Assembly (NCBI RefSeq): GCF_001641265.1
Contig: NW_020167529.1
Span: forward strand, 707,001 to 771,000
Source: Pseudogymnoascus destructans
Taxonomy: Eukaryota > Ascomycota > Leotiomycetes > Thelebolales > Thelebolaceae
DNA: 64,000 bases
Direction: 5' to 3'
Positions 35,601-47,600 of the stretch are shown here, one piece after another. Every line of letters starts with the position of its first letter. Within the stretch, counting starts at the first letter, position 1. The notes under the pieces are model-generated. The model was not told where the DNA came from and did not search any database. It was given only the letters and a program-made list of their open reading frames with translations. Made by a program: the position numbers and the translations under genes.

Positions 35601-38600
35601 AGGTCTCCTGTTCCGAGACGGTGAACGATTCCGCCTCCGACCCTTCATCTGAGCTCTCGTCTTCTGGGGTGCTTTCGCCGTTTATTCCCCAGTCCTGTTT
35701 GCTCACAAACGTTGCGTTCAACTGTCCTGTCCAGGTGGCATTGAGTTGTTTGCCGACTTTGCGTCCGCCGTTCCCTTTCTTTGGCTGTCTGCAGTCTCGG
35801 GCCATGTGGCCTGGCTTGTCGCAGTTAAAACAGAGTCGTTCCTTGAATTGTCTGTCTTTCTTAGGGTCACGGGGTCGTCCAGGTTTGAACGTGGCATCGA
35901 GTTCCATTGGGTCTGACCAACGGTTGTCTCGCGGGTGTTGATCCCGTCGTCTGCCCTCGTTTCCCCGGTAGGGGTAACTTTTCTTGGGCTTGTCATAGGT
36001 CCGACGTTCCTTCTGGAATTCGTATAGTCGATTGTCGATTCGGACCGTATGTTCGATTAGCGCTACCATGTCCGTTGGTTGTTGTTCCAAACGGGCAAGT
36101 TCCATACGTATATGGCTCTTCAGCCCACGTCGGTAGTGGCTGATGAGTGCGCTGGCGTCCCATCCTGTCTGATTGCCGTATCTCTGGAATTCTGTGGAGT
36201 ATGTGAGGGCGCTGCCAGTCTGCTTAAGTGCAAACAGATGGTCTTCTGCGGTCTTAATCTCATCGATGTCTCTGAACATGCGTCGGATTTCCTTACAGAA
36301 TCCATTCCAGCTGCCAAACATAGTCTGCGTAGTTGTCATGCTTCCATTGGTACTTTCATATTTGAAATAGTCCTTGAGGAATGGTTCGATCCATCGCAGG
36401 GCTTCCCCCCTAAGGTAGGACGCAGTCCACAGGGCATAGCTCTCCTGGGTGGGAAACTTCTCATCATTGAAGTGCTGGTACAGTTCGACCTGTAGCAAAA
36501 ACACCTCAAGTTCCTTTCGGTTGCCGGAGTAAGTGTCGGGCAACTTGACGCGTAGAGTTTCCTTGAGTTCGTTGACGGTGGGTGCATCAGGCATCTCTTC
36601 ATTCTCAGGCTTAGACCTCTGAGACGAAGTTGGCGTGGTGGGGGTTTTCCCCTTCGAACTGACGACAGACATGTTGCTTTGTGTGTAAGCCGGTACCTCG
36701 TAGAAGTGGTGCTCAAAGTGTAACGCTGACTTCTAAACGATAGAAGACACAGAGGTTCTCTTGCGTAAAGGTTTACTTATCAGAGGAGGCAGGGGATCAG
36801 ACACAAAGGCTTCAAGTAACACGTTACTAGTATATAACAAATACTGTATTGAGTTGAGCACGAAGCTCCTATCTAAGGAAATACTATCTACTTATATAGT
36901 GGCGTCGTGCCTAGTGGACTCTTGGGAACTCACTCGAGTCCTTGGAGTCCTGGACTCTTAGGACTCTTCTCATCATCCTGCGAGTCCATCACGTGCCTAG
37001 TGGACTCCTGGGAACTCACTCGAGTCCTCGGAGTCCTGGACTCTTAGGACTCTTCTCATCATCCTGCGAGTCCGTCACGTGATACTTTCGGAACTACTAT
37101 TCCCCGCTGCCCCTCCAGGTACCAGGGCCGGTCTCATGCGACCTCCCTCCTTCCTGTCCTGTAGTTGGCCAGCCTTCTTGTTCCGTCGTAACACTATGTC
37201 AAAAGACCTCTGCTGCTCAGTATACAACAGAATTTAGGAGAATCACTTCTCACTTGACTTGGAATGAAGAAGCCTTAGTCTTCACTTACTACCAAGGGCT
37301 CAAGAGCTCTATTAAGGATGAACTCAGCAAAGAAGAACGCCCTACAACACTTCAAACGCTTATAGAGAAAGCTGTCAGACTTGATGATAGGCTTTTTGAA
37401 AGAAGAAAGGAGAAGAACCAAGACTGGCATCCAACAAGAAATTTCAACAATTACACCTCTACACCAACTGCTAAGGACTCAGCACCTGAACCTATGGACT
37501 TAGACGCCTCTATAAAGAGATCTACAGCAAATCCAGCACCTCAGCCTACAAGAAGCCCTCAAAAACTGAAAAGGGGTAAACTTACTCCTCAAGAAAGAAA
37601 ACACAGAATGGACAACAACCTTTGTTTATACTGTGGCAAAGGGGGGCACAGAATTCAGGAGTGCTATTCAGCACGGGGGAGTGCTGAATCAAAACATATA
37701 GCAGCCTCAGACACAGTCACAGCTGCTATTCCTGAAAAACTTGAAAAATCCCCACCAGGCACAACTTCAACTGAGACTACAACTTCTCCCCTAGACAACA
37801 AAGATGTGTCGATGGTGCTTTCTCAGAGTTTCACACACCTGTTAATCCCTATTCAACTCCATTTCAAACAACAGGTGTTATCTACAAGGGCTATGATAGA
37901 CTCAGGGGCAACAGGCAACTTTATATCTCAAGACCTCATCTTGACACACCAGTTACCTACAATTCCCAAACGCACTCCAGAGTTGCTCCGAGTCATTGAT
38001 GGAACTCCTATCAGTTCAGGTTCCATTACCTGCAACACCCCAGTACTCAAACTTGAGATTCCCCTAGGAAAATCAACATTTTCAGACACCATCTCCTTAG
38101 ATGTTATACCAATGAAGTACTCAGTCATCCTAGGTCTTCCATGGCTTCAAAGGCATGATCCAACTATCAATTGGAAGCATTTATCGCTTGGGTTTAGCTC
38201 AAATCCGGAGCTCAATACTGAAAAAACCCTTCAAGCCTCAGTTACCCCTATTCAGGTCCAAGACTCAGACTTGTCCCAGATCAAGGATTTTGACCAAACT
38301 ATGGACGATATATCATCTCTGATATGGGTTAAACCTTTCCAACCTGTCCTGGAGATAGCAGCTACTTCAGATTTGGAGAAATCATCTCAGGAGGTCATTT
38401 TGCCTTTAGCATACCAAGACTACCAACATCTTTTTGACAAGGCAAAGGCATCAATTCTGCCAAAGCACCAGCCTTATGACCATGAGATACCACTCGCAGA
38501 AGGCTCAATGCCTCCCTACGGCCCTATCTACTCTCTATCTGAATTAGAGCTGAAAACTCTCAGAGAATACCTAGATGAGAACCTTAGTTCTGGCTTTATC

Positions 38601-41600
38601 AGACCTTCTTCCTCACCAGCAGGAGCTCCTATTCTCTTTGTCAAGAAGAAAGATGGCTCCTTGCGTCTCTGTGTTGATTATAGGGGCCTTAATGCAGTCA
38701 CTGTTAAAAACAGATATGCTTTACCCCTTATCCCTGAGCTCATGGATAGGCTCTCTTCAGCAAAGATCTTTACCAAGTTAGATCTCAGGGGAGCTTATAA
38801 CCTGATACGCATCAAGGAAGATGATGAGTGGAAGACAGCATTCAGAACACGCTATGGTCATTTTGAATACCAGGTAATGCCTTTTGGGCTTGCCAATGCA
38901 CCTGCTTCTTTCCAAGCTCTCATGAATGATATTCTAAGACCTTACTTGGATATCTTTGTTGTTGTCTACTTAGACGACATTCTTATATACTCTTTAGACA
39001 CTCAAGAGCATGTTCTACATGTTAGACAAGTCTTAGAGAAGCTATCTCAAGCACAACTCTTTTGCAAACTTGAGAAATGTCTTTTCCATATGTCTCAAGT
39101 TGATTTCTTGGGACATAGAATTTCAACAGAAAGCATTCAGATGGATCCTGAAAAGACAAAAGCAGTACAAACGTGGCCTATTCCTTCCAGCATTAAAGAG
39201 GTTCAGTCTTTCCTTGGGTTTGCCAACTATTACAGGAGGTTTATACCAAGATATACATCCTTGGCTTTACCCCTTACTCAATTACTTCACAAGGACACTT
39301 TGTATCACTGGGATAAGACACAGCAAGATGCTTTCGATGCTCTTAAAGGAGAATTCAAAGAAGGGAAAATGTTACTACACTTTAACCCCTTGAAACCTGC
39401 CACTCTTGAGACAGATGCCTCATGTAAGGATGCCTCCTTACACGGGGTGCATTCGGACCCCTAAGGGGACGCGCAGTAGATAACATAGTAGTACAGCAAC
39501 ATAGGGGTTGGAGTCGGGGTCGATTCGGATTACCGACTAAGTAGTACCGAGGGTACGCTAAGCTTGATTAGAGTCGGACCCGAGACGGATATTTAAGGGG
39601 TAGGAAGCTGTAAGCTCCCCCTTTATCTTTTTTGTATCCTTCGTAGTAGACCTATAGGATAGAATACAGCATCACCTCCGACTCGCACTCCCATATGCAC
39701 CTACGGAGAGCCGTATTCCCTGTGTCCTTACATTATACAAAAAAGATCACGCTTGCCGGGGACGGCCGTACCTAAATAAATCCCACAACCGGAACGACTC
39801 AGGAGAACTGTCGAAACACCACCGACCGCGACTCGGTGACATTTCGAAGTAGAGACCTGATGACTCCAAATAGCCGTGACCCCAGAGAACTCACGGACAG
39901 CCAGTGGATCAGGGTTTGATCCTGCAGAGCAAGCTGGTAAAGTCGTCGACGCGTTGGCGCCGAATAGGATACGAGATCCTAAAGAACCCCCTCAAGCACA
40001 GAGGCAATTGTGAACAAGAGTGTTGATAGCTACAAGCTACCGGAAGTCAAACTCTTCCGTATCGACTGCGACTCGATACACCCCCGAATCAAGATGTCGC
40101 GCAAGACGACACAAAACCCACCACCCGACAATGACGGTCAACCGCTACGAATGACAACTAGGCAAACCGCCACAGCGGGCACGACCGCAGGGCCATCCGA
40201 AAGCCCCCCGGATCGCATAGCGAACCTCGAGAACGAGATGCGGGAGCTCAAGGCGATGGTAGCCAGCCTCGTAGCTAGCCAGACCCGAATACCGTCTACG
40301 CCACCACCGGCTGCCGACGCCCCAGTGCGCACCATTGAGGCCGACGAAGACGAACAGCCTGCACCGACAATGTGAAACACGCCCGGCACTGTTCGACTGC
40401 CACCTGTCGACAATGCGCGCTCTCCTTCAATCCCGGGTCTACCCCGACAGTACACCGTGGACCCTCCGAACCGTTACAAGAAATCCACCATCTCTGAGAA
40501 GATTACGCCGCTCAGCGATGGGATAGAACATACCTTTATGCAATGGAGCGCGTCCATTCGGGACCGACTTGTAGTCAATGAGGACCACTACCCTACCGAC
40601 GTCTCGAGAAGAGCGTTGATATGGGGAACTACGACCGGCCTGGCAAAGAAATATCTGGAACCCCAATACCTATCGGATACGCATGGCTTCCAGAGCGCAG
40701 ACGAAATGATGGACCTATTAGGATCATATTACCTTACGGGTAATGAGACCGAACAGGCCCGGAACGAATTCGACGATATGCAGATGGGCGAAAAGGGTCA
40801 CTTACACGAAACCTTCCCCGAGTTCAAAGCCCGCTTCCAAAGTGCGGCGATTACGGGACAAGTATCACAATCGGAGTGGTTTCGGTATATGTGGAACAAG
40901 CTCACACCGCAATTCCGCAGCCGCGTGGCGGTCGTGAAGGACCAATGGAAAGGCGATTACCTCACCATGGTCCGAGCCTTAACCGCCTTCGACCAAGAGC
41001 GACGCAGGAACGGCGAGTTGAGCTCCCAGTCCAAGAGCGGCGAGTCGAGCTTCCCAGGACGGGCCCGCCTCGGCTCATCCAGGTTCCCGCCTGTGGAGGC
41101 CGCCAAGACCCAACCACCGAAGACGACAAGAAGTCCGTTGGGTTCCTTCCAGAGGACTCCTTTCATACCCACCGCCCCCAAGCCGGACATAACAGGTCGC
41201 GTGCGGACCGCCGTGCCGGCTGCGTCTGGAAACTGTTTCAAATGCGGGAAGCCCGGTCATTTCCAGGACAGGTGCCCGCTCAACCCCACAGTCAAAGAGA
41301 TTGACCGCGAAGCCCCTGAACCCGAAGAGCAGTGGGAGGACGCAGTCGAACTCCAATCGGATGCGTCCCTGGAGGAAAACGACGAGGCCTAGGGAAAGGC
41401 TCCTTCCTAGGTCTACGCAAATGTGATCTGCGAGATCTCGACCTACAAGAACTCTTGGGCGGAACCCAGTTCTTAGTCGACACGACGCTGAGTCTGAACG
41501 GACTCGGTGTGCAAACGAAGGCTCTCGCAGACACAGGAGCAAACGGATACCTCGTCATCAACAAGCCCTTCGCGCTACGACTGTCGAAGGCGCTTCAGAG

Positions 41601-44600
41601 CCCCATACGGAAACTGCCCTACTCTGTACCCATACGTGGTTTTCAGCGAAAAATCCAAGGTCACGTATCGGAGTATATTCGGTTGCACTTAACAGTCGAA
41701 GGACGCCGAATATATAACTGCCCCTTTGTGCTCCTGGACCTCGGAGCGCAAGATGTGATAATTGGGAGGAAGCTTTTCAGCCGCTTCCGAATACTACTCG
41801 ACTCTGCAAAGAGCCGGCTAGTATGGCCAAAGGAGTACCCGCCAACTCCTAGCTGGAGCAAGGAGATCACCTTGCCCTACCACTCGCGCGAAACGTCCAT
41901 TCGACATCCGGCACACCAGTCGGATGCGAATCGTAGGGATGCCGCCATCCAACACGAAGACAGACGCCGCGCAGGCGGACGCCCGATGGAAATGAAAGTG
42001 ATAATTTCGGACTACGAAGAAATCACCGACTCCCCACCGAGCACACCTCGGAAGGAGGAGGATCCTCCATCACGACCACCGAAGAGGACGCCAACGCATG
42101 GGTTTGCACCGGTGCAGATCTGCGAGATTAGTGCGAATGCCTTCTATCATGAGATGATGTGGAGCGACGCCGAGTTCTTCCAGGCTAGTATATATGAAAT
42201 TGATCAGATCCTTCGGCAGAGAGAATCGGAAGAGGACGACGAGACGACATCACTCATCCAGGAGAAGCTCCCGTTTGTGCATCGAAACTATGCCGACGTC
42301 TTCTCGAAGTCGGAATCAGATCGCCTTCCACCACACCGCATATACGATCACAGGATACAGCTCGAGGCCCCCTTACCAAACGCCTTTTCACCGCTCTACC
42401 GACAAAGCACCGAGGAGCTAAAGGCTACTAAGCAATACCTGTTGGAGCACCTCGACAAGGGCTTCATCGCCAATAGCGATAGCCCCTTTGCGTCGCCTAT
42501 ACTATTCGTTAAGAAAGCGGATGGGAAACTGAGATTTTGTATCGACTACGGGAAGCTGAATGGCCTCACTCGTAACGACCCATATCCCATTCCGCGCATC
42601 GATGAATTGCTCGGCCGGGTGTCAAAAGCAAAGATCTTCACGAAGCTCGACATCCGACAAGCTTTCCATCGTATACGGATGCATCCCGACTCTGAAGAGT
42701 ACACGACCTTTCGGACTCGTTACGGATCCTACAAATGTAAAGTGCTACCGTTTGGCCTAACCAACGGTCCCGCAACCTATCAGAGGTACATGAACGACGT
42801 TCTCATGTCGTACTTGGATGATTTCTGTACTGCCTACCTAGACGACATCCTAATATACTCCAAAGACCCTTCGGAACACGTAGATCATGTACATAAAGTC
42901 TTACAGCGACTACGAGAAGCCGGACTCCAAGCTGACATTAAGAAATGCGAGTTTGACGTTACCCGTACGAAGTACCTGGGTTACATACTGACCACTTCCG
43001 GGGTGGAAGCGGACCCTGATAAGATCGAACCACTCTGTAACTGGATCAGACCAACCACCGTCACCGGTGTAAAGTCTTACCTAGGCTTCTGTGGCTTCTA
43101 CCGCCAGTTCATACGGAACTTCGGGAAAATAGCCAAGCCCCTAACCACTATCACAAGCCCCTCGGAGCCGTTCCTATGGACTGAGGAGTGTGAGAACGCT
43201 TTTGAAGAATTGCGACGACAACTCTTAACAGTCCAGGCACTTTACCACTTCGACCCCGAATTGCCTACGAAGCTGGAGACCGATTCCTCAGACGGAGTCG
43301 TCGCCGGCGTGCTATCACAGGAGCACCCGGACAAGCTCTGGTACCCAGTAAGCTTCTATAGCCACGTACTAACCGGCCACGAGATCAACTGGGAGATCCA
43401 CGACAAAGAACTGTTCGCAATCGTGAAAGCGTTCGCGAAATGGAGACCCGAGTTGGCTTCGGTGACACACCGGGTGGACGTCTATACGGACCACCGATCG
43501 CTGGAATACTTCATGACCACGAAGGTTCTCACCGCGAAGCAGGTACGGTGGATGGAGCTACTCTCCGACTTCAACTTCCACATTACGTATACGGCAGGTA
43601 AGAATAACCAGAAGGCGGATATTCTAAGCCGAAGAGGCCAAGACCTCGTAATGCAGCAAAAAGTCAAGTTAGACAGTCGTGCGAGGGTGTTACTTGGCCC
43701 AGCCCGCCTACACCCCCGTATCAGTGCCGAGTTGGCCGACAGTTATGTAGCATCGATTAATGCCATCGACCCCCTGAAAACGCAGATGCCCTTCGATCTG
43801 ATTGAGGCACTATGCGTAGGCAACCGGAAGTCGTTCGCCAAGACACGCGCGAAACAACCCCTACCGGATGGGTACGCCCTAGCCGACCAACTCCTCCTGT
43901 ACAAAGACCGCCTATGTGTGAACCGTCACACAGAGCTTTGTACAAAACTCATCCGGGAGGCACATGACCAAGTGTCGACCGCACACCCAAGTGGCAGGAA
44001 GACCTACCAGTTGCTCGCCCCAAAGTATCATTGGGTCGGTATGGAAGCGGACTGCTCACGGTACGTACGCAATTGCATGACATGCCGCCTATCGCACACC
44101 AATGTCACGAAGCAACAGGGTTTCCTTCACCCCCTACCGGTCCCCGACTACCCTATGCAACACCTTACGATGGACTTTAAGGAGTTCCCCAGGGACAAGC
44201 ACGGATACGACAGCATCCTAGTGTTCATGGACCGCCTCGGGAAGAGTTCGGTAACCATACCGTGCCACAAGACTACGGATGCACGGCAAATGGCGCAGCT
44301 ATTCATCGAATGGATTTATCGATTCGGACATACCCCGGTGTCGATCATTAGTGATCGCGGACCCCAATTCGTGTCGTCCTTCTGGCACGAGTTCTGCCGG
44401 ATCATCGGCGTCAAGATCAAGCTGTCGACGGCTTATCATAAGCAGACCGACGGACAGACGGAAATCATGAACCGATATATCGATCAGAGACTGCGCCCAT
44501 TCGTATCCTATTACCAGGATAATTGGAGCGAGCTCATCCCTATCATGGATCGGGTCCAGATGACGCTCCCTCACGCATCGATCGGGATAACCCCGTATCG

Positions 44601-47600
44601 ACTCAAGTACGGAACGGATCCCCGTACCAGTTGGGATTGGAACACACCAAAGGGAACCACCCCCCGAGAAACTCTGAACCAAGACGAAGCTAAGGAGGTG
44701 GCTACTCGTATGCACACCGCCTGGGAATACGCCAAAAGAAATATGGCGAAAGCGCAAGAAGAGATGTCAAGGCATGCTAATCGACGCCGAAGAGCTGTCG
44801 ATTGGAGCGTAGGAGACAAGGTCTACCTCTCGACGAAGAATCTCAAAAATACCCGTCCTAGCCGTAAGCTAGGGCAACAATGGGTCGGACCGTATACGGT
44901 ATTGGAACAGGTCGGTCACGCATTCCGATTACGACTACCCACTGGGTCTCAAATACACGATGTATTCTCGCCGGACGTACTCATTAAAGCTCCGAGTAAC
45001 CCCTTACCTGGGCAAGCACCACCAGAGCCTAGCAGCGAAGTCATTAACGGCCTAGAAGAATGGCAAGTGGAAAAGATCCTCGCCGTGAGACTTCGCCGCC
45101 GGCAGCTACAATACCAGGTGAGCTGGGTAGGATTTGACCCCGACCCGGAGTGGTACCCGGCAGCCAATTTCGAGAACTCTCCGCTCAAGCTTCGAGAGTT
45201 CCACACGGAATACCCCAACCTACCAGGACCGCCGAAGGACTTACCCGGATGGATCACGGCATGGGAGACGGGCGGGCCAAGCTACGGTCACGGAAGGCAC
45301 GGCAAAGCAGAAAAAAACAGACTCGTTGCTACCCACGAATCTAAACTAAATACCCTCTGAGCCAGGGCACACTCGTCCCGGGCTCTTGCGGGAGCCACCC
45401 TTCCCAAACGTCCCACCGGCGTCGCAACAAGCGGCTACCACCATGTGAGACGAAGGGTCGAAGCGACCCCACGCGAAGAGCCCAGCCCGAGTTCCCTCCG
45501 ACACAGAGTCTCATCCAATGGGCGCGGAGAACGTCCCCTCCGCCGCCTCATCCCCATCTTCCTCCCCCCTCTTTCTCTTCTGGCCGCGGGGCCCCGCCGC
45601 CACGGCCACGGACACCTTGTCCACCGCCGCCACCACCGATTTCCCCACCCCCTTCAGGGAGGACTCCAGGCCCTCCAGCAAGGAGCCCTGCCCCTCGAGG
45701 AGCGCGGCCGTATCCCTCCCCACCGCCGTCACCGCCTGGCGGACATGCTTCACAGCGTCAGTTCCAAAACAAGACATAACACAAGGGGTAGACTTACGCG
45801 CAGGCCGTCCTCGACGGCGTTGCGGAGAGCCATGCTCTCCATGTAGGCCGAAGCCTCGGCCGGAGAGCGAAACTTCGGCATATTGGCGGCCGTGAGGTTG
45901 GCCACCCGAACTGCCTCCGCGGCAGCAGCCTTCGCGGCGGCGGGATCGGGGTTGGTTGACGTTTCGGCGTCGACAATCGCCTGGTATTCGTCGGCTAGGA
46001 ACCAGGCCATCTATCCCCACAAGGTCAGCCACAGAAACCAAAACACGAGCCCGTAGGCCACCCGACAACTCACCGGAACACAATTGGCCTTTTGGCCCAC
46101 ACAGTGGTTGCATTTGGAGCTCGAGGCGCTCCAAACACAGTCGTGGGCGGGCTCGCCCGCTCCCACCTTCGCCTTGCGGCGGACGCAGCGCATGCACAAA
46201 GTGCGGAAGGCTGCAGTAAGGGCCCCGGGAGGAGGGGGCACCGGCATCGTCGCGGAATGGGTTCCTACGGAACCGTCAGCCAAGCCACAGGAGTTATCAC
46301 CCGCGCGTCGACGCGCAACCATCACCTACGCGATCGTCTGGGTATTGGTTTTGTTTCTATGAAACAATCAGTTAGTATACAATATTCGAACAGACGGGGC
46401 CACTTACTGTTCTCGGGAGGGGGGTTCGTGAGCGTTGTTGTGGTAAAAGAAGCTTCGAAATGTGGGCGGAACCGGTTGCTTCATAACATCCGCTTACAAC
46501 AATGAATCTCTGAGACGGATTAGCGCGCGCACAGTAACTGAGAAATTCGCGACGCTTACTGCTACCCTCGGACATCTTACACGGGGTGCATTCGGACCTG
46601 CCTAAATACCCTTTATTACGATTAAAGCACCACTCCCAATTTACGCATTCAGCCATACGTTTCCCATAACAAAGACTACGGTTAGGGCCTACACTCGGAC
46701 ACTCCTCGGTCGCGATACTATGCCACGTGCATTGAGGACAAAGCACTTCCTTAAGGCGGGGGGTAATGTAAGGATGCCTCCTTACACGGGGTGCATTCGG
46801 ACCCCTAAGGGGACGCGCAGTAGATAACATAGTAGTACAGCAACATAGGGGTTGGAGTCGGGGTCGATTCGGATTACCGACTAAGTAGTACCGAGGGTAC
46901 GCTAAGCTTGATTAGAGTCGGACCCGAGACGGATATTTAAGGGGTAGGAAGCTGTAAGCTCCCCCTTTATCTTTTTTGTATCCTTCGTAGTAGACCTATA
47001 GGATAGAATACAGCATCACCTCCGACTCGCACTCCCATATGCACCTACGGAGAGCCGTATTCCCTGTGTCCTTACACCTCAGATTTTGCCATTTCTGGAA
47101 TCTTATACCAAGCTCCAAAAGACAAACAAGAAGAGCTACAGCCTGTGGCATTTTACTCAAGAAAGCTATCAGCAGCCGAACAAAACTATCCCATTACAGA
47201 CAAGGAACTGCTTGCCATAGTATGTTCTCTAAAGCATTGGAGATGCTACCTTGAAGGGGCAAACTATCCTATCACTATTTACAGTGACCATTCAAATCTC
47301 TTGACCTTTACAACCACTAAACAGCTCAATCGACGACAAGCAAGGTGGTCTGAACAACTAGGAGGTTTTGACTTTGTTATAAAACATGTCTCAGGGGCCA
47401 AGAATCAAAGAGCAGATCTCCTCTCAAGAAGACATGACTACCAAGATTCTGCTAAAACAAGCAATACAAAGGCCCTGCTAGACTCTACAAAGCTTATAGC
47501 AGCATCTTTAAGCAACCCTCGCACTACAGAGGACTTAGAGGGAAACTTATCCCCTCAAAACCAAGTTGCCCCCATTACCTCTTCTCAGAAACCAGAGACC

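Larger units (their letters stand above)
30195..37193 (-). mobile_element. Element B: Ty3/gypsy retrotransposon with antisense gene, TSD CTATG
   Basis: 6,999 bases, in A's gag, inserted in reverse. LTRs of 475 bases at both ends; target duplication CTATG at 30190-30194 and 37194-37198. Gag and pol run leftward; a rightward gene lies between pol and the 3' LTR. A purine-rich tract (AGGGGAAGGGAG on the minus strand) precedes the 3' LTR and would prime plus-strand DNA. Confidence 0.95.
39423..47076 (+). mobile_element. Element C: Ty3/gypsy retrotransposon with spliced antisense gene, TSD CCTCA
   Basis: 7,654 bases, in the RNase H part of element A pol; target duplication CCTCA at 39418-39422 and 47077-47081. 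The two 310-base LTRs look identical, so this is the youngest insertion by eye. Order: LTR, self-priming site, gag, pol (frame -1), antisense gene, purine tract (AAGGCGGGGGG), LTR. GC content is higher than in elements A and D. Confidence 0.95.

Noticed and set aside
41332..41392. Slippery heptamer in the gag-pol overlap of element C
   Set aside because: The overlap requires a -1 shift, but the best candidate, GGAAAAC, does not fit X_XXY_YYZ.
43482..43945. Minus-strand ORFs in element C pol
   Set aside because: Shadow frames; unlike 45511-46322 they show no cysteine pattern, no splice structure and no counterpart in B or D.
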